A stretch of DNA of 7,440 bases from contig JAFAWC010000035.1 in the NCBI GenBank assembly GCA_019242135.1, positions 1-7,440 of the forward strand, read 5' to 3'. Shown here one piece after another: positions 6,044-7,440 of the stretch (positions are counted from its first letter, which is position 1; every line of letters starts with the position of its first letter). Both the position numbers and the translations under genes were made by a program. The notes below the pieces were generated by a model. It was not told where the DNA came from. It did not search any database and worked only from the letters and a program-made list of their open reading frames with translations. Source of the stretch: Mycobacteriaceae bacterium. GTDB lineage: Bacteria > Actinomycetota > Actinomycetes > Mycobacteriales > Mycobacteriaceae.

Positions 6044-6082
6044 TTGATTGACTTATGGACACGTGAGGTGACTGTCGGCTAG
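6044..6082 (+). CDS. Possible 12-residue peptide ORF (unrecognised)
   Basis: TTG 6044 opens LIDLWTREVTVG and ends at TAG 6080-6082. The extended Shine-Dalgarno ends 9 nt before it. The same frame is open further upstream, with a GTG at 6032 inside the Shine-Dalgarno giving 16 residues, but no ATG is available. It contains a TTA leucine codon, rare in such GC-rich DNA. The last codons lie in the 5' arm of an 8-bp stem, so translation would open that stem, as in leader-peptide attenuators. No homologue is claimed. It may be a real micropeptide, a translated leader or chance. Confidence 0.35.
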   Translation: MIDLWTREVTVG

Positions 6083-6137
6083 CAGCCGCAGCGAGGGAAG
6101 CTACCCCGTAGGGCGCTAGTAATCCCCGCAGTCACCC

Positions 6138-6185
6138 GGCCCTCGAGCCCCCGGTCTGTCCAACCGGGACGACGGCTCGGGGGCC
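6138..6185. terminator. Strong hairpin, probable bidirectional terminator
   Basis: GGCCCTCGAGCC (6138-6149) pairs with GGCTCGGGGGCC (6174-6185) over 12 bp with one G-U. Nested inside is CCCGGT/ACCGGG around 6150-6168 with a seven-base loop. It starts 19 nt past the nitrobindin-like stop on the minus strand and ends the plus-strand module. The following plus-strand bases GCTTTA are only weakly T-rich, so it is the hairpin-without-U-tail type often proposed for mycobacteria. Confidence 0.65.
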
Positions 6186-6204
6186 GCTTTACGTTCTGGC
6201 CCCG

Positions 6205-6840
6205 TCAGCCGGCATACCTGGACAACCGCGCCGACAGATGCGGTTCCAGGCCGCCGTCGGCATCGACGCGTTCCTCGACGTAGGCCAGATCGCCGCCCTC
6301 GACGATGCCGTACAAGCGCTTTGCGCCGCCGACGAGCATCCCGGACTTGCTGCGCGCCAGGGCATCCGTCACCAGCTCCCACGACGACTGGGTGAGCGGG
6401 CGGCCATAGAACAGCTCGACATATCCGGCGGAGTGGGCGAGCAGCAGCTCGATCGCCTGGGTCTCGCTGGGGTCGGCGGGGTCCGACACGAACCGCCAGA
6501 ATCCTGTCTCGCGCAGGCCGGGTTCATCGTATTCACCCTTGTCGTTGAGCCGCCAGGACCGCGCCTCCCAGTTGAGGTAGTCCCGACCGTCGTGGGAGAC
6601 CACGATCTGCTGGCCGAAGCGGTAGTCGCCGTGCGCGCCACGGCCTTCGCCCTCGCCTCGCCAGACGCCGACGAGCGGCAGCAGCGCCAGCAGCCCGTCG
6701 TGAAGATTGGCGCCAATGCGCAGGTTGGCCGTGTCAGCCGGCAGCGGCAGGTCGTCGAAGACGGGGATGTTCCGGGTGGCCGTTGTTTTGGCCCGCTCCG
6801 CGGCTGCAGCCACCGCCCGATCGCCGGATCGCGAACTCAC
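6205..6840 (-). CDS. Nitrobindin-like / FABP-like beta-barrel protein (Rv0813c-like, DUF1794)
   Basis: This 211-residue cytosolic beta-barrel belongs to the family of nitrobindins and the THAP4 C-terminal domain. The family motif GVWRGEGEG is at 58-66, and the C-terminal [10 protein letters not shown] carries His201 at the position of the heme axial ligand in nitrobindins. Heme/NO or peroxynitrite chemistry is known for relatives; the M. tuberculosis orthologue was described structurally as fatty-acid-binding-protein-like. Other conserved stretches are [20 protein letters not shown] and [18 protein letters not shown]. The GTG start at 6840 overlaps the stop of the small membrane protein (GTGA), implying translational coupling. 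The first 20 residues, rich in Ala and Arg, form the usual variable N-terminus. The stop is 19 nt from a strong hairpin. Confidence 0.94.
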   Translation of the reverse strand: MSSRSGDRAVAAAAERAKTTATRNIPVFDDLPLPADTANLRIGANLHDGLLALLPLVGVWRGEGEGRGAHGDYRFGQQIVVSHDGRDYLNWEARSWRLNDKGEYDEPGLRETGFWRFVSDPADPSETQAIELLLAHSAGYVELFYGRPLTQSSWELVTDALARSKSGMLVGGAKRLYGIVEGGDLAYVEERVDADGGLEPHLSARLSRYAG

Positions 6841-6935
6841 GAGTCGTCGGATATGAGCCGGTACACCGTGTACAGCGCAAACCAGGCGATCACCACGGTG
6901 CACGCGACCAGCAACACCTCGTAGAACAGCACCAC
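6837..6935 (-). CDS. 32-residue single-pass membrane protein
   Basis: Starting at GTG 6935, the protein is [10 protein letters not shown], then a hydrophobic helix [17 protein letters not shown], then ISDDS. One membrane segment covers residues 3-25 or so, with a short acidic C-terminal tail. A start one codon later (GTG 6932) is equally possible. Evidence that it is real: the stop codon overlaps the next gene's start as GTGA, the hydrophobic pattern is clean, and TAAACT seven bases before the start makes a leaderless promoter layout. It lies 38 bp after sseC. I recall unannotated or hypothetical mycobacterial peptides of this type at this site, but that is unchecked. The function is unknown; partnership with the coupled nitrobindin-like protein is a guess. 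Confidence 0.75.
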   Translation of the reverse strand: MVLFYEVLLVACTVVIAWFALYTVYRLISDDS

Positions 6936-6942
6936 GTCACCG

Positions 6943-6948
6943 AGTTTA
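6943..6948 (-). promoter_or_regulatory. -10 box, leaderless layout, for the small membrane protein and nitrobindin-like pair
   Basis: TAAACT on the minus strand fits TANNNT and is followed by seven bases and the GTG at 6935. It would let this pair be transcribed apart from the sulfurtransferase-sseC genes upstream. No -35 box is visible. Confidence 0.5.
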
Positions 6949-6973
6949 GTGGGCTGCGCTAGCGGAGTGCGCC

Positions 6974-7276
6974 TCAGGCGACCTTGACGTCGACCTCGTG
7001 CACGCCCGCGCCGGGCGGGGCGACGACGGCGTCGCCGCTGCCGGCCGACGACAGGGCCCGCACCGTCCACGACCCCGGTGCCGCGAAGAACCGGAAATCC
7101 CCGGTGGCCGATGCGACCACCTCGGCGGTGAACTCGTCGGAGGAGTCCAGCAGGCGCACGAACGCCCCGCCCACCGGTTGCCCGGAGCCGTCGACGACCC
7201 GGCCGGTGATCACCGTCTCCTTCTCGACGTCGACACTGGCAGGCAGTGTCTGTCCTTGCTTAGGTGCAGAGCACAT
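6974..7276 (-). CDS. sseC: SseC-like protein, DUF1416
   Basis: This 100-residue protein starts MCSAPKQGQTLPASVD and continues with ETVITGRVVDGSGQPVGGAF, a carboxypeptidase-regulatory-like beta-sandwich pattern (the TGRV.D..G.PV..A.V motif), then FRFFAAPGSWTVRAL. It matches M. tuberculosis SseC1/SseC2, always found beside a thiosulfate sulfurtransferase. The role is probably in sulfur transfer or thiosulfate metabolism, but the biochemistry is not established. The ATG at 7276 was chosen because the upstream gene's TGA ends one base before it (TGA-T-ATG), a coupled arrangement. Cys2 is notable as a possible persulfide site; that is inference. Confidence 0.95.
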   Translation of the reverse strand: MCSAPKQGQTLPASVDVEKETVITGRVVDGSGQPVGGAFVRLLDSSDEFTAEVVASATGDFRFFAAPGSWTVRALSSAGSGDAVVAPPGAGVHEVDVKVA

Positions 7277-7277
7277 A

Positions 7278-7440
7278 TCAGCTTCCCAACTCAATCGGGG
7301 CCCCCACCAGAGAGCCGTATTCGGTCCAACTTCCGTCGTAGTTCTTGACATTCCCGTGCCCGAGCAACTCGTGGAGCACAAACCAGGTGTGCGACGAGCG
7401 TTCCCCGATCCGGCAGTACGCGATCGTCTCCTTCGAGTCG
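7278..7440 (-). CDS. cysA2: Thiosulfate sulfurtransferase (rhodanese), C-terminal end (partial)
   Basis: The last 53 codons are present. The active-site loop CRIGERSS (Cys at window positions 7413-7415) fits the rhodanese CRxGxR pattern, with the catalytic Cys carrying the persulfide. [22 protein letters not shown] is the standard end of the second rhodanese domain. The enzyme moves sulfur from thiosulfate to cyanide or thiol acceptors. The protein matches M. tuberculosis CysA2/CysA3, which despite the name are not the sulfate-transport ATPase. It is coupled to sseC with one base between stop and start. The N-terminal domain is outside the window. Confidence 0.96.
   Translation of the reverse strand, partial: DSKETIAYCRIGERSSHTWFVLHELLGHGNVKNYDGSWTEYGSLVGAPIELGS

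Larger units (their letters stand above)
6018..6190 (+). ncRNA. Candidate structured small transcript with short ORF (unidentified)
   Basis: In order: AAAGGAGGTG (6025-6034); a short ORF; the arm GGTGACTG (6067-6074) pairing perfectly with CAGTCACC (6129-6136); inside it CGGCT/AGCCG (6076-6080 and 6084-6088) competing with CTAGC/GCTAG (6079-6083 and 6115-6119), and CTAC/GTAG (6101-6104 and 6108-6111); then the strong hairpin at 6138-6185. This density of pairing and the discrete end suggest a folded RNA of about 170 nt. No plus-strand gene lies downstream for it to control, so it may act in trans or simply encode the peptide. I do not recognise an RNA family. Transcription on the plus strand is inference. 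Confidence 0.4.

Noticed and set aside
6114..6124. Eleven bases (CGCTAGTAATC) identical to a conserved 16S rRNA stretch within the plus-strand module
   Set aside because: The match is short, the flanks do not match rRNA, and the order relative to the tail complement is not that of an rRNA fragment. It is probably chance.
6018..6190. Known riboswitch or RNA family (T-box, cobalamin, SAM-IV, ydaO, 6C, SRP RNA)
   Set aside because: None of the remembered consensus motifs of these families is present in the right order.
1..7440. Insertion sequence, CRISPR array, tRNA or rRNA gene, phage attachment site
   Set aside because: No transposase motif, no terminal inverted repeats at the edges of the inserted cassette, no spaced direct repeats and no tRNA-like cloverleaf were seen.

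Overview
The window is high-GC actinobacterial DNA, and its gene order and protein sequences match a non-tuberculous Mycobacterium (or Mycolicibacterium). The backbone corresponds to M. tuberculosis Rv0808 to Rv0815c: purF, purM, a DUF3073 gene, a YgfZ-family folate-binding gene, an aminodeoxychorismate lyase gene, a nitrobindin-like gene, sseC and a thiosulfate sulfurtransferase gene. This assignment rests on remembered families, not on a search.

Layout. Positions 1-282 hold the 3' end of purF (+). Positions 279-1942 hold a two-gene cassette on the minus strand: a secreted cupin followed by an NAD(P)-binding SDR/DUF2867 protein. It sits between purF and purM, which are adjacent in M. tuberculosis. 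purM (+) runs from 1994 to 3079. A 55-residue DUF3073 gene (-, 3139-3306) and the YgfZ-family gene (-, 3447-4532) follow. The ADC lyase gene (+, 4592-5443) is divergent from ygfZ, with 59 bp between them. From 5444 to 6204 there is no intact ordinary gene. This stretch holds a frameshifted, deleted remnant of an APC-family amino-acid permease (-), and then on the plus strand a compact module: a very long Shine-Dalgarno sequence, a 12-codon ORF, nested inverted repeats and a strong hairpin. The rest is a minus-strand run read as sulfurtransferase (partial), sseC, a 32-residue single-pass membrane protein and the nitrobindin-like gene.

Functional themes are purine synthesis (PurF and PurM), folate and p-aminobenzoate (ADC lyase, with the folate-binding YgfZ protein divergent to it), sulfur transfer (rhodanese and SseC) and a small heme/ligand-binding barrel. 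Three start codons (4532 -, 4592 +, 6935 -) lie 6-7 nt after a TANNNT box, the layout of mycobacterial leaderless transcripts.

The least explained part is the plus-strand module at about 6018-6190. The foreign cassette splitting purF from purM, the decayed permease and the tiny membrane protein also deserve a second look.
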